Source: Aquabacterium sp. (lineage in GTDB: Bacteria > Pseudomonadota > Gammaproteobacteria > Burkholderiales > Burkholderiaceae_C). Taken from it: a DNA stretch of 64,000 bases. The notes beneath the pieces were generated by a model. It was not told the origin of the DNA and did no database searches. It saw only the letters and a list, made by a program, of their open reading frames with translations. Below, in pieces: positions 44,623-53,635 of the stretch. Position 1 is the first letter of the stretch. Each line of letters starts with the position of its first letter. The translations under genes and the position numbers were made by a program. The stretch is from assembly GCF_029946005.1 (NCBI RefSeq), contig NZ_JAQSDR010000012.1, positions 124,001 to 188,000 of the forward strand, in the 5' to 3' direction.

Positions 44623-44850
44623 TTAGTTCATCGCCGCAACGATGAGCTCGGCCACTTTCCCGGCAGAGAGGCTGGAAAAATGTGAGCCGTCGTATAGCGG
44701 AAATACTCCGGCGTCATTGGCTGGGAGAATGCTGGGGGTAATGTGGTAGGTGATCACCGCCAAGACGGCCAATGCCCTCATTCCGTCTATCTCGGGCCTG
44801 TCAGCCTGGGCCTGCGCGGGCATGGACATGGACATGGACATGGACATCAT
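44623..44850 (-). pseudogene. internally deleted acyltransferase-3 (OafA/YrhL type)
   Basis: 75 codons that join the two ends of a much longer protein. Residues 18-42 (RPEIDGMRALAVLAVITYH) are the invariant N-terminus and first helix of acyltransferase-3 enzymes. The last 30 residues (PLYDGSHFSSLSAGKVAELI) match the end of the C-terminal SGNH domain where D-x-x-H is catalytic. About 550 or more residues in between are missing while the reading frame is kept. The start overlaps the asnB stop (ATGA). It opens with four ATGTCC repeats. Not expected to be active. Confidence 0.85.
44822..44845 (-). repeat. four tandem ATGTCC hexanucleotides at a gene start
   Basis: (ATGTCC)x4 directly after the start codon of the deleted acyltransferase, encoding Met-Ser repeats. 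Each unit provides an in-frame start codon, and changes in copy number would not shift the frame. Confidence 0.85.
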
Positions 44851-46805
44851 GCAGCGGATGGTTGCTTGCCAAGTGTGGGATGGGTGGTCCGGGATGTTTG
44901 GGTGCCTGCTTGGCGCTCATGCTGCGCCAGCCAGGATTGAAACATCAGGACATCCCATAGCTGGTAGGTCCAGTTACGCTTCCCGGCCTGATGCTCCTGC
45001 CATCGGCGCTGCACCAATTCAGGTACCAGAAAGCCTTGCCTTCTTAACAGGTCGCTGTCCAGCAAATCAGCAGCCCATGCCTTGAGTGGGCCCTTGAGCC
45101 ATTCTCCGACAGGAGGTGTGAAGCCTTTCTTGGAGGTGGCGATCAACGCTTCGGGAACGTATTTGCTCATGACTTGCCGCAGGATCATCTTGCCACGGCG
45201 GCCTTGGATTTTGTCAGTGAGTGGTAGACGCCAAGCTGACTCAGCCACAAGGTGATCCAGAAACGGCGCACGTGTTTCTAATCCGACTGACATTGCTGCG
45301 CGGTCTACCTTGACCAGAATGTCGTCGGGCAAATAGCAATCGATGTCGAGCAGCATCAGGTTCTGCGCGATGGAATCCATGATCATCCCCGGCTCAGGAT
45401 CCGGGCTGGCATAACCACCAATCACGATTGACTCCCGGCCGGTCTGATGTGTTGTCAATTGGGAATAAAGACTTGCCTGGGAATTGGCCGATAGTAGCTG
45501 TGCGACCTTTTGAAGTTTTTCAGCGAGGTCGCTGATCCTGGCAGGCATGGCATTCAATGCGCCCGGAGGTAGCGACTCAAGGAGCCTGCTTACACACCGT
45601 CGTGCCGAAAGTGGCAGGCGCCTGGCCAAGCTCCACAACAGCGGGCCATCCGTGTAGCGGCGATAGCCACCGAACAGTTCGTCTGCGCCATCTCCTGTGA
45701 GTGCAACAGTCACGTGTTGCTTGGCGAGCTGACATAGCAGGACTGTGGGAACCTGAGAGGCATCCGCGAACGGTTCGTCATACACATCTGCGATCCTGGG
45801 TATCGTGGACAACAATTCCGACTCATTGATGTATAGCTCGGTGTGGTGTGTCCCAAGGTATGTGGCGATGCGCTTGGCCTGGTTCGCCTCGTTGTACTTG
45901 GACTGTGCAAAGCCGATCGTGAAGGTGTTAACCGGATTAGGCGACAGACTTTGCATCAAGGCCACGACCAGTGTCGAGTCTATGCCGCCCGACAGGAACG
46001 CTCCCAGTGGAACGTCGCCGATCAACTGGCGTTGCACTGCTGATCGCAGGCGGGCATCAATGGTTTCGATCGCTGTGGCACCCTCCTCGTCCTGGCCGTG
46101 CGATGCTTGGGCGATGGTCCAGTACCTGTAAGGTGTACCAAGTACCCTGTCGGCCGGCTTGTAGGTCAGGCAGCATCCAGGCGGAAGCTTGTATATGCCC
46201 TCGTAAATCGATTGAGGCGCAGGAACATAGCCGCGCTTGAAATAGTCGGACAAGGCTGTGCGTGAAATGCGCGATGCGAAGTGAGGATGTCCCCGCAATG
46301 ACGTGAGCTCTGACGAGAACAGAAACGAGTCGCCGCACATGCCGTAGTACAGAGGTTTTTCTCCGAAACGGTCTCTGGCCAGAGTCAAAGTATTTTGTTC
46401 CCGGTCCCATACGCAAAAAGCAAACATGCCAATGCATTGCTGGAGCGTCTGTTCCATGCCAAGGGCTGAAATGGCCTCGACGAGGGTTTCGGTGTCAGAG
46501 TGGCCGACCCAGGCCATCTCGCGGTGCCGGAGCCCGACTCGAATGTCAAGATGGTTGTAGATCTCCCCATTGAAGGTGATGACGAATCGGCCGCACTGCG
46601 AGGCCATCGGTTGATGCCCTGAAGGCGATAGATCCTGAATGGACAGTCTAGCGTGGCCCAACGCCACCCCAGAATGGGGTGCCAGCCAGATGCCATCGCT
46701 ATCGGGGCCGCGATGGCGGATGAGCGCAGTCATCTGCCTACAGATATCGGACATCTCCGTTTCATGGAAGTTGCCTGGACTGATGAAACCGGAAATGCCG
46801 CACAT
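44847..46805 (-). CDS. asnB: asparagine synthase-like amidotransferase of the polysaccharide locus
   Basis: 652 residues. The N-terminal glutaminase domain starts MCGISGFISPG with nucleophile Cys2 and has RLSIQDLSPSGHQPM and FNGEIYNH. The C-terminal synthetase domain has the PP-loop LSGGIDSTLVVAL and GDGADELFGGYRRY. In O-antigen loci such enzymes (e.g. WbpS of Pseudomonas) amidate uronic acids instead of making asparagine. The dehydrogenase and epimerase of this arm fit that use. Intact length. Translation is coupled to the deleted acyltransferase downstream. Confidence 0.93.
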   Translation of the reverse strand: MCGISGFISPGNFHETEMSDICRQMTALIRHRGPDSDGIWLAPHSGVALGHARLSIQDLSPSGHQPMASQCGRFVITFNGEIYNHLDIRVGLRHREMAWVGHSDTETLVEAISALGMEQTLQQCIGMFAFCVWDREQNTLTLARDRFGEKPLYYGMCGDSFLFSSELTSLRGHPHFASRISRTALSDYFKRGYVPAPQSIYEGIYKLPPGCCLTYKPADRVLGTPYRYWTIAQASHGQDEEGATAIETIDARLRSAVQRQLIGDVPLGAFLSGGIDSTLVVALMQSLSPNPVNTFTIGFAQSKYNEANQAKRIATYLGTHHTELYINESELLSTIPRIADVYDEPFADASQVPTVLLCQLAKQHVTVALTGDGADELFGGYRRYTDGPLLWSLARRLPLSARRCVSRLLESLPPGALNAMPARISDLAEKLQKVAQLLSANSQASLYSQLTTHQTGRESIVIGGYASPDPEPGMIMDSIAQNLMLLDIDCYLPDDILVKVDRAAMSVGLETRAPFLDHLVAESAWRLPLTDKIQGRRGKMILRQVMSKYVPEALIATSKKGFTPPVGEWLKGPLKAWAADLLDSDLLRRQGFLVPELVQRRWQEHQAGKRNWTYQLWDVLMFQSWLAQHERQAGTQTSRTTHPTLGKQPSAA

Positions 46806-46818
46806 GATTCAAGTGAGG

Positions 46819-47922
46819 TTACGCTTGGTAAGCGTATGGAAAGATGGTTTTGGCTGCGTTGTCCCAGGCATAAGCCTGTTCGACGTACACGCTATCGGAG
46901 CGGACATCTGATGCGAGGTAGCTTGCCATCAAATTTGCCGCTTCAGAGGTGCTTTTCTCCAGTGGTATGACACAAGAACCAGGCGGGGCTATTTCTGGCA
47001 AAGAGCCTCTGTCGGACACCACGATCTTTCGCCCCCATTTGCCAGCCTCTACCACCGGCAGACCAAAGCCTTCGTATTGCGACAGGAGTACAAGCGCCTG
47101 CGCAAACCGGTACAGCTGATCCAGGACTTGGTCCGTCACATTGCCCATGATGAAGATGTTTGGGTAGTCTGCGGTATATCTCTCGATATCGAAGTCATGG
47201 TTGACCGGTGTGCCAACAATCACCAGCTTGCCTTCGTAGGCATGATCGCTCACCAGTCGCTTAAAGACATCGATGGTGTAACGAAGGTTTTTGTGGGGGC
47301 GTCTGTCCCCGACGTATAGCAAATACGCGCCATTGATGAGCGGCTGTTGGTCCTGTTCGTTTGCCTTGCGGGACACACCGAGATGGCAGGGATGAATATC
47401 GACACAATAGCGCGCTGGATAGATGCTGAGCATGTCATCGCGTGTAGCGCGAGAGGCGGTGAAGCATGTTCTGCGTCGCATCAGATTGAGCCGAATAATT
47501 TCTTTGAAGTATTTTTTTTTCAAGAACACCATGCGCTGAATGTAGAGGTCAATCTTCAGCGGGATGAGATCGTGCACCACGAAGGTTGTCCGCACACCAG
47601 TCAACAAGGGGGCGTCGAAGTGGGGGTAAAAGTAGTGATCCGGGCGATGCCGGTTTAGCCATCGCGAGACGGCCACCTGCTGACGGATTGAAATCGGAGG
47701 ACAGTCGATGTATTTGATGACACAGCGGCCAGCCTGGGCGGCCTGCTCGATGGCGGGAAAGTAAGGATTGCTCTCCCAGTCCAGAGAGTTCTGAAGCAGC
47801 ACTGTCAAATTGATCGACGGGTGGTCATGCGTGCGCAACAGCGCCTCAATCAGAGAGCCGCTGTAGCGCCCCAGCCCTGTGTAAGGCGCGGTGATATGGC
47901 GGGCATCGTAGACGATGTTCAT
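46819..47922 (-). CDS. glycosyltransferase, GT4 family (mannosyltransferase-like)
   Basis: 367 residues. Opening MNIVYDARHITAPYTGLGRYS is typical for GT4 enzymes related to WbpY/mannosyltransferases. VVHDLIPLKI, LYVGDRRPHKNLRYTI and LSQYEGFGLPVVEAGKWG (E-x7-E motif) follow. It builds the repeat unit on the cytoplasmic side. It overlaps the upstream GT4 gene by 4 bases. Confidence 0.92.
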   Translation of the reverse strand: MNIVYDARHITAPYTGLGRYSGSLIEALLRTHDHPSINLTVLLQNSLDWESNPYFPAIEQAAQAGRCVIKYIDCPPISIRQQVAVSRWLNRHRPDHYFYPHFDAPLLTGVRTTFVVHDLIPLKIDLYIQRMVFLKKKYFKEIIRLNLMRRRTCFTASRATRDDMLSIYPARYCVDIHPCHLGVSRKANEQDQQPLINGAYLLYVGDRRPHKNLRYTIDVFKRLVSDHAYEGKLVIVGTPVNHDFDIERYTADYPNIFIMGNVTDQVLDQLYRFAQALVLLSQYEGFGLPVVEAGKWGRKIVVSDRGSLPEIAPPGSCVIPLEKSTSEAANLMASYLASDVRSDSVYVEQAYAWDNAAKTIFPYAYQA

Positions 47923-48950
47923 GGGGTGGATGCTGGCATGGCAGCCAGGCGTTCACGGATTGCATGAAGCCAAGATGGCAGACTTTTGTAGTCTTTAACG
48001 ATGCATTCTTGGTCGTGGTCGACTGACTCTGGAAGCCCACCTGTGTCGGATACGAGCACGGGAATGCCCAGAAGCCGAGCTTCTCGAGACACGCGTCCAT
48101 AGCCTTCGATGCATTGCGAGGGCACGATCACCAGCTTGGCGCGCTGGTAGATGCGCCAGGGCTCATTGGTCCATCCGTGCCAGGTGACGTTGCGCTCAGT
48201 TTGGCTGTTCGCCACCAGGCGCGAGTAGATCGAGAACGAAGTTTCCGGCAAGTGCCTTGCCAGCGCCTGCACGATGTCCAGCCCTTTCCAAGAGCTATCG
48301 CCAACGAAGACCACATCGGTAGGCCGGCGGCCATGCAGGCGCAGCCCCTGTGCGATCGGGACTATGTCTATGCTTGGGACATTCACCTGGGAGTCGATCC
48401 CGAACCGTTGTTTGACCTGCCCTGACATGTAGTCGGAATTTGCAACAACGGTAGAGCGTGATAGTGCCAGTCGGAGGTCTTGGCGATAACGCTGGATGGC
48501 AGGCCATTGGGCTAGGTTATGCGCGTGCTTGATCAATCGTTTCAGCCCTACCTGGTAGTTCCCTGTGATGCCGATATCGCTTTCAGATCGGATGTAATAC
48601 CGCACAGGGCCTGCGAAACCGATGGCAGCCGCAGGCGCCAACGTACCGTATGTCCACAGCTCATCAAAGTCCAGCGCCGCGAAATACGTGCGCAACCGCT
48701 CTGCGTTGAGTGCGTACTCCAGATAGGCTGAGCGTGGACTGTTCACCATGTTGTCCATCTCAATGAACTGATAGCCGGCCGGCATTTTTGCCAGCGACAT
48801 GGTTTTTCCCAGAAAGGTGGCCTTGCGCTGTGAGATCACAGTGATAGCCGCGCCCTCGCCAGCTGCCTTGGCCAATAACTCCCTTGTGCTGGCCTCTGCG
48901 CCGCCCATCTCGTAGGCCAGATACTTCGAGAACGCAGCAATGCGTTTCAT
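47919..48950 (-). CDS. glycosyltransferase, GT4 family
   Basis: 343 residues. IAAFSKYLAYEMGGAEAST at the start is the acceptor-side loop with the GGAE turn. The donor side has VVFVGDSSWKGLDIVQALAR and ECIEGYGRVSREARLLGIPV-type sequence (CIEGYGRVSREARLLGIPVL). It stands in a chain of GT4 genes joined by 4-base overlaps on both sides. Sugar specificity cannot be read from sequence. Confidence 0.88.
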   Translation of the reverse strand: MKRIAAFSKYLAYEMGGAEASTRELLAKAAGEGAAITVISQRKATFLGKTMSLAKMPAGYQFIEMDNMVNSPRSAYLEYALNAERLRTYFAALDFDELWTYGTLAPAAAIGFAGPVRYYIRSESDIGITGNYQVGLKRLIKHAHNLAQWPAIQRYRQDLRLALSRSTVVANSDYMSGQVKQRFGIDSQVNVPSIDIVPIAQGLRLHGRRPTDVVFVGDSSWKGLDIVQALARHLPETSFSIYSRLVANSQTERNVTWHGWTNEPWRIYQRAKLVIVPSQCIEGYGRVSREARLLGIPVLVSDTGGLPESVDHDQECIVKDYKSLPSWLHAIRERLAAMPASTP

Positions 48951-50053
48951 GCCGTGACCTGCTTTCCCGCAGCAAAGTCCAAGATGCGCCGCGCACGGAT
49001 ATGCCAGGAATACTCCTGCTCGATTTGCAGCAAAGCCACGTTGGCACGGCGCTGTGCTTCTTTGGGAAAGGTCAGCATGGATTGCAGCGCTGAATGAATG
49101 GATGTGTGATCTTCCGGATCGAAAACGAAAGAGTTTTGGGTGTCCAGCACCTCAGAGATTGAACCAATTGCTGAGCCCAGTATGGGCGTGCCGCTGGCCA
49201 TGTACTCAAACAGTTTCAGCGGAGAGCAGCACCAATAGGTGCTGGTGTCCTTGGTGATCATGTAAAACAGGATATCTGCACAAACTTGGTAGCGTCGAAC
49301 GGCATCGGCGGTTTGTCGGGGCCGAAACAGCATGTTTTCCAACCCTAGTTGCTGATAGTGCTTGGACCAACGATCTATGTCCTCGGACTCACCCCCCACT
49401 TGTACAAACACCACATCGGGTGAGTGCCGGGCGAGATGTTCGAAAAGGTGCGCGCCCCTGCCCTCATAGAGACTTCCTGTGTGCACGATCAGGATTTTGT
49501 TCTGGGGCAGGCCTAGCTCTTCGCGAAGATCCTGCGTCGGTGTTTGTCTTAGCTTGACATAGTCCTCGGGGAATGCGCCGTCGTGAGCTGTCAGCGCACG
49601 TCCGTCAGGGATTCGGTAGTGTTGCTGGTAGAAGTTGCTGAGTGCCTGAGAGATGTAGACAAAGCGGATTGACGGCAGCCTGGCCAGCACCCATGTGCAT
49701 ATTCTGGCCGCACGCCCTTTCGGCTCCTTGTGAGCCTCATAGATCGCCTGGCCGCCTAGTGTGGCTGCCGTGAGTGCGACGAAGATATCTCGGGTGTAAA
49801 TAACGATCGGTCCTTTGCTTCCCAGCACATGCCGTCCTGCGGTCAGGCATGCGGCCAGGTAGCGTCCTTTGTCGCTGATGGTACGCAGGGGGAGCGCTTG
49901 GTGATACGAAGGGCGAGGGGCTGTTCCAACGGATGACGCCAGTGTGAAACTGGCGCCTATCTGCTGGCTGAAAGCCAAAGCCATCGCCGATATTTGCTGT
50001 GATTGAGCCACGCGGGATGGGATGCGGGTTCGGGTGACATATTTCAGAATCAA
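48947..50053 (-). CDS. glycosyltransferase, GT4 family (TTG start)
   Basis: 368 residues. The start is a TTG at 50053 overlapping the preceding stop (TTGA), with GGAGG seven bases upstream, so translation is coupled. The C-terminal half has ILIVHTGSLYEGRGAHLFEH and SPLKLFEYMASGTPILGSAIGS, the GT4 donor site. The N-terminal half contains an arginine-rich SRVAQSQQISAMA segment. Acts in the cytoplasm on the lipid-linked intermediate. Confidence 0.9.
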   Translation of the reverse strand: MILKYVTRTRIPSRVAQSQQISAMALAFSQQIGASFTLASSVGTAPRPSYHQALPLRTISDKGRYLAACLTAGRHVLGSKGPIVIYTRDIFVALTAATLGGQAIYEAHKEPKGRAARICTWVLARLPSIRFVYISQALSNFYQQHYRIPDGRALTAHDGAFPEDYVKLRQTPTQDLREELGLPQNKILIVHTGSLYEGRGAHLFEHLARHSPDVVFVQVGGESEDIDRWSKHYQQLGLENMLFRPRQTADAVRRYQVCADILFYMITKDTSTYWCCSPLKLFEYMASGTPILGSAIGSISEVLDTQNSFVFDPEDHTSIHSALQSMLTFPKEAQRRANVALLQIEQEYSWHIRARRILDFAAGKQVTA

Positions 50054-51201
50054 CGACAGACCTCCGCGTAGACATCGATGACCTTTTGCGCGTAAAGGTC
50101 CCAGGTGAAAGTGCGAACGCGTTCGCGCGCCTGTTGGCCCATGACTGCGATCTGGTCAGGGTGGCGTTTGAACCAAAGCATGTGCTCGAGAAGCGCCACT
50201 TCATCGCCAGCAGAAATGACAAAGCCATCCACTCCGTGACGCACAATGGATCCGGCGCTGTGTGTCGTGATGACAGGTAGGCCGCACGCCATGGCTTCGT
50301 AGATAGCCTTGGCCGAACCCTCACTCCAAGAAGGGAACACAAATACATCGCATTGCTGCAGGTATTGGAAGGGATCAATGAATCCTGGCGTGACGATGCC
50401 AGCATGGTTGCTATCGTGCAGAAGTTTTTTCACTGACGGGGTGAGTCGGCCGCACAGATGCAGGCGGTCTTTGGCAAAGGCAGGCTGACGCCAGCACGCC
50501 ATCAGTTCATTCATGCCTTTGCGTTGATTAATGATGCCCACAAAGGCGAAGTCAAGCTGCTCTTTGCCGCTTGGCGTGGGCAATGCCTGTTCGGGCATGC
50601 ACGTGCCGAATGCGATGACACGGATTTTCTGCTCTGGCACGCCATCCCTGATCAACTCCTCGGCCACGAAATTGGATGGTGCAATGATGATATCCGCGAG
50701 CTTGAAGGCTGCGCGCTCCAGGTCCATCTGTCTTTGGAAGAAGTTGAGGCATTCGCCACGTCCCGTTTTGTGCAGTCTGTTCACGTAACTGAATGGCGCC
50801 ACTGGTACGTCTAGCACGATCGGAATGTGATTCCTTGCCAAGGCGCGCATCGAGTCCGTGCAAATGTCCCAGAGGTGTGCAACATCGACACTTTTGAGCA
50901 GTAAAGCATCAAGGTGCTTTTCACTGTGTCTCGCAAACAAGCGCAAATCCCATTTGCGATGATCGAACCGTGGGTTCAAATAGATGTTAGCTGCGTTCAA
51001 TAGCCTCGGAACATGCCCCATCCACCCCATGTCAAGGTAGTTGTAGCCAATTTCTCGAACGGCCGCAGCGCGGCATATGCAGTATCCACTGCCACCAGCA
51101 GCAACATGCATTTTGATAATTTTGGCTGTCCTGACGCCAATATTGCCGGGCTTTCCGATGATCGTATTGGCGAAGTGGGCAATTGATATAGGGGCTCGCA
51201 T
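50050..51201 (-). CDS. glycosyltransferase, GT4 family
   Basis: 383 residues. IGKPGNIGVRTAKIIKMHV is the acceptor-side start; FAFVGIINQRKGMNELMACW and FPSWSEGSAKAIYEAMACGL (E-x7-E) form the donor site. First of a chain of four GT4 genes; a 108-base gap without visible signals separates it from the epimerase upstream. Confidence 0.92.
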   Translation of the reverse strand: MRAPISIAHFANTIIGKPGNIGVRTAKIIKMHVAAGGSGYCICRAAAVREIGYNYLDMGWMGHVPRLLNAANIYLNPRFDHRKWDLRLFARHSEKHLDALLLKSVDVAHLWDICTDSMRALARNHIPIVLDVPVAPFSYVNRLHKTGRGECLNFFQRQMDLERAAFKLADIIIAPSNFVAEELIRDGVPEQKIRVIAFGTCMPEQALPTPSGKEQLDFAFVGIINQRKGMNELMACWRQPAFAKDRLHLCGRLTPSVKKLLHDSNHAGIVTPGFIDPFQYLQQCDVFVFPSWSEGSAKAIYEAMACGLPVITTHSAGSIVRHGVDGFVISAGDEVALLEHMLWFKRHPDQIAVMGQQARERVRTFTWDLYAQKVIDVYAEVCR

Positions 51202-51309
51202 CAGATATTTTGAGTTGAATTAAATCCGGTTGCCTGATCTGATCAACACCGCACGAACGCAGTGCGCGCGGCCTTCCCCCAGGGCCTCATAATTCAATGC
51301 GGCTGAAAC

Positions 51310-52329
51310 TCATCGTGCAATGTACCAAGGCATGGCTTCGACTATGCCTTCTGCCAGCGAATGAGTAGGTGCGTAGAGCAACAGGTTTCGTGCTTTGCCG
51401 ATATCTGCTTGGCTGTGGAGCACATCACCAACACGAAAATCGCGGTAGATTGGTTCGATCTGCTGGTTGACGCCAGCACTTACCAAGTTCGCGCGGAGTA
51501 GGCTGAACAGGTCGCTCAGCGACGTGCGGTCGCCAACCGCCACGTTGTAAACCTGATTCAAGGCCTCAGAATTGCCTGTTGTGGCGGCCAATAAATTGGC
51601 TTGTACGGCATTGGCAACGAAGCAAAAATCTCGACTGGTTTCACCATCGCCATTGATGTAAATCGTTTGACCTTGCAACAGCGCAGCGGTCCATTTCGGG
51701 ATGACAGCGGCGTAGGCTCCATCAGGGTCTTGCCTTGGTCCAAAGACATTGAAATAACGCAGACCAATCGATGCAAAACCATAGCAACGGGAAAATACGT
51801 CAGCGTACATTTCGTTAACATATTTGGTCACGGCATATGGACTCAGGGGGGCGCCGATCACATCTTCGATTTTGGGAAGACCAGGGTGATCCCCGTAAGT
51901 GCTGCTGCTGGCAGCGTAGGTGAAGCTTTTGACTTTGACGTCGCGTGCGGCCACCAGCATGTTCAAGAACCCGGTGATATTGGATGCATTGGTTGCCAAG
52001 GGATCTTCAAGGCTGCGAGGTACGCTGCCTAGCGCGGCTTGGTGCAAGACGTGGTCCACACCTTGGCAAGCTTGCGTGCAATCAGTGAGGTCTCGGATGT
52101 CGCCTCTGATGAGTTTGAAATTGCGCCACTGGCGGGCACTTACAACTCCCTGAACCTCATCCAGGTTGCGCTGATCACCCGTTGCAAAGTTGTCCAGTCC
52201 AACAACTTGCTGGTCAAGCAGGAGCAAGGTTTCCAAAAGATTGCTGCCAATGAAGCCAGCCACACCTGTAATGAGCCAGGTTCTGGGCTCGACCAGCAGT
52301 TGAGCTTTCAGTTTTTCGTATGCGCTCAT
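51310..52329 (-). CDS. wbpP: UDP-N-acetylglucosamine 4-epimerase, WbpP/TviC type
   Basis: 339 residues, extended SDR fold. NAD-binding [13 protein letters not shown] (21-33), Ser142/Ser143 near [10 protein letters not shown], and the catalytic Tyr165-x3-Lys169 pair (PYAVTKYV). The sequence matches the WbpP/TviC group that interconverts UDP-GlcNAc/UDP-GalNAc or the corresponding uronic acids. The start is ATG 52329 (MSAYEKL), typical for the family; a GTG at 52335 overlapping the preceding stop is the alternative. It works with the dehydrogenase upstream. Confidence 0.93.
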   Translation of the reverse strand: MSAYEKLKAQLLVEPRTWLITGVAGFIGSNLLETLLLLDQQVVGLDNFATGDQRNLDEVQGVVSARQWRNFKLIRGDIRDLTDCTQACQGVDHVLHQAALGSVPRSLEDPLATNASNITGFLNMLVAARDVKVKSFTYAASSSTYGDHPGLPKIEDVIGAPLSPYAVTKYVNEMYADVFSRCYGFASIGLRYFNVFGPRQDPDGAYAAVIPKWTAALLQGQTIYINGDGETSRDFCFVANAVQANLLAATTGNSEALNQVYNVAVGDRTSLSDLFSLLRANLVSAGVNQQIEPIYRDFRVGDVLHSQADIGKARNLLLYAPTHSLAEGIVEAMPWYIAR

Positions 52330-52331
52330 GT

Positions 52332-53618
52332 TCACAGCCGCAGGTCAGCTTCATCGGGCGTGAACAAGTACTTGAGGTCATAGAGAACATGCGTTGGCTT
52401 GCCGAGTCGACGGATAGCCTGTGCGCCCATGCTCTTGAACTGGTGATGCGCCACAGCGAGCACTATGCCGTCATAAAAATCCGGCCGCAACTCGGTGACG
52501 GGTGTAATGCCGTACTCGTGTTGTGCTTCTTCAACTGAGGCCCACGGGTCATAGACGTCAACCTTGCAATGATATTCCTTGAGCTCTGAAACCATGTCAA
52601 CCACGCGAGTGTTGCGAATGTCCGGGCAGTTTTCTTTGAACGTGAGCCCCATGACAAGTACACGTGCGTCTTCTACCTGAATACGGCGCTTCATCATCGC
52701 TTTGATCAACTGCGAGACAACGTAGGCGCCCATGCTGTCGTTCAGCCGTCGGCCAGCCAGGATGATTTCTGGGTGATAGCCAATGGCCTGTGCTTTGTGG
52801 GTCAGGTAGTAAGGATCGACGCCGATGCAGTGACCACCAACTAGGCCAGGTCGGAAGGGCAGGAAGTTCCATTTGCTGCCGGCGGCCTTGAGCACGGCCT
52901 CGGTGTCGATGCCCATTTTGTTAAAAATGAGTGCGAGCTCGTTGATCAAGGCAATATTGAGGTCTCGTTGCGTGTTCTCAATCACCTTGGCGGCTTCCGC
53001 CACTTTGATGCTTTCGGCTTTGTGCGTGCCCGCGGTGATGATTTCGTTGTACAAGGCATCCACGATATCGGCGATGACGGGTGTCGAGCCGGAAGTGACT
53101 TTGCGAATGTTGGTGATTCGGTGTGCCTTGTCACCAGGGTTAATGCGCTCAGGGCTGTAGCCGCAGTAAAAATCATGATTGAACTTCAACCCGGAGGTCT
53201 TCTCCAGGACAGGTACGCAATCATCCTCGGTGGCCCCTGGGTATACCGTCGATTCATAGATGACAATGTCGCCCTTCTTGAGTACTTTGCCGACGGTCTC
53301 GCTGGCTTTTAACAATGGGGTCAGGTCAGGGCGATTATGTTCGTCAATCGGCGTCGGCACGGTCACGATGAACACATTACATGAACGCAGTTGGTCAATG
53401 TTCGTGGTGTATTTCAGGTGATGGGCGGCTCGGAGCTCATCGGAGGTGGTCTCGAGAGTAAAGTCTTGCCCAGAAATCAATCCATCTATGCGACGCTGGT
53501 TGATATCAAAGCCAACTACTTGGCGGATGCGGCCAAACTCTACTGCCAGAGGCAATCCTACATAGCCCAAACCAATGATGGCCAGTCTGAGATCAGACAA
53601 GTTCATGTGTTGAATCAT
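52332..53618 (-). CDS. tviB: UDP-N-acetylhexosamine 6-dehydrogenase, TviB/WbpO type
   Basis: 428 residues. NAD site [16 protein letters not shown] (14-29), middle-domain helix [15 protein letters not shown] (215-229), catalytic Cys264 in [15 protein letters not shown], and the C-terminal UDP-binding domain with [16 protein letters not shown]. It oxidises UDP-GlcNAc or UDP-GalNAc twice to the uronic acid. The best resemblance is to the Vi-antigen VipA/TviB and WbpO. The start is ATG 53618 or 53606; neither has a good ribosome-binding site. Confidence 0.94.
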   Translation of the reverse strand: MIQHMNLSDLRLAIIGLGYVGLPLAVEFGRIRQVVGFDINQRRIDGLISGQDFTLETTSDELRAAHHLKYTTNIDQLRSCNVFIVTVPTPIDEHNRPDLTPLLKASETVGKVLKKGDIVIYESTVYPGATEDDCVPVLEKTSGLKFNHDFYCGYSPERINPGDKAHRITNIRKVTSGSTPVIADIVDALYNEIITAGTHKAESIKVAEAAKVIENTQRDLNIALINELALIFNKMGIDTEAVLKAAGSKWNFLPFRPGLVGGHCIGVDPYYLTHKAQAIGYHPEIILAGRRLNDSMGAYVVSQLIKAMMKRRIQVEDARVLVMGLTFKENCPDIRNTRVVDMVSELKEYHCKVDVYDPWASVEEAQHEYGITPVTELRPDFYDGIVLAVAHHQFKSMGAQAIRRLGKPTHVLYDLKYLFTPDEADLRL

Positions 53619-53635
53619 TAAATTTCATGTTGAAA

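Noticed and set aside
44822..44845. Phase-variable repeat switching a gene on and off
   Set aside because: The unit is six bases long, so slippage cannot change the frame, and the gene behind it is already deleted internally.
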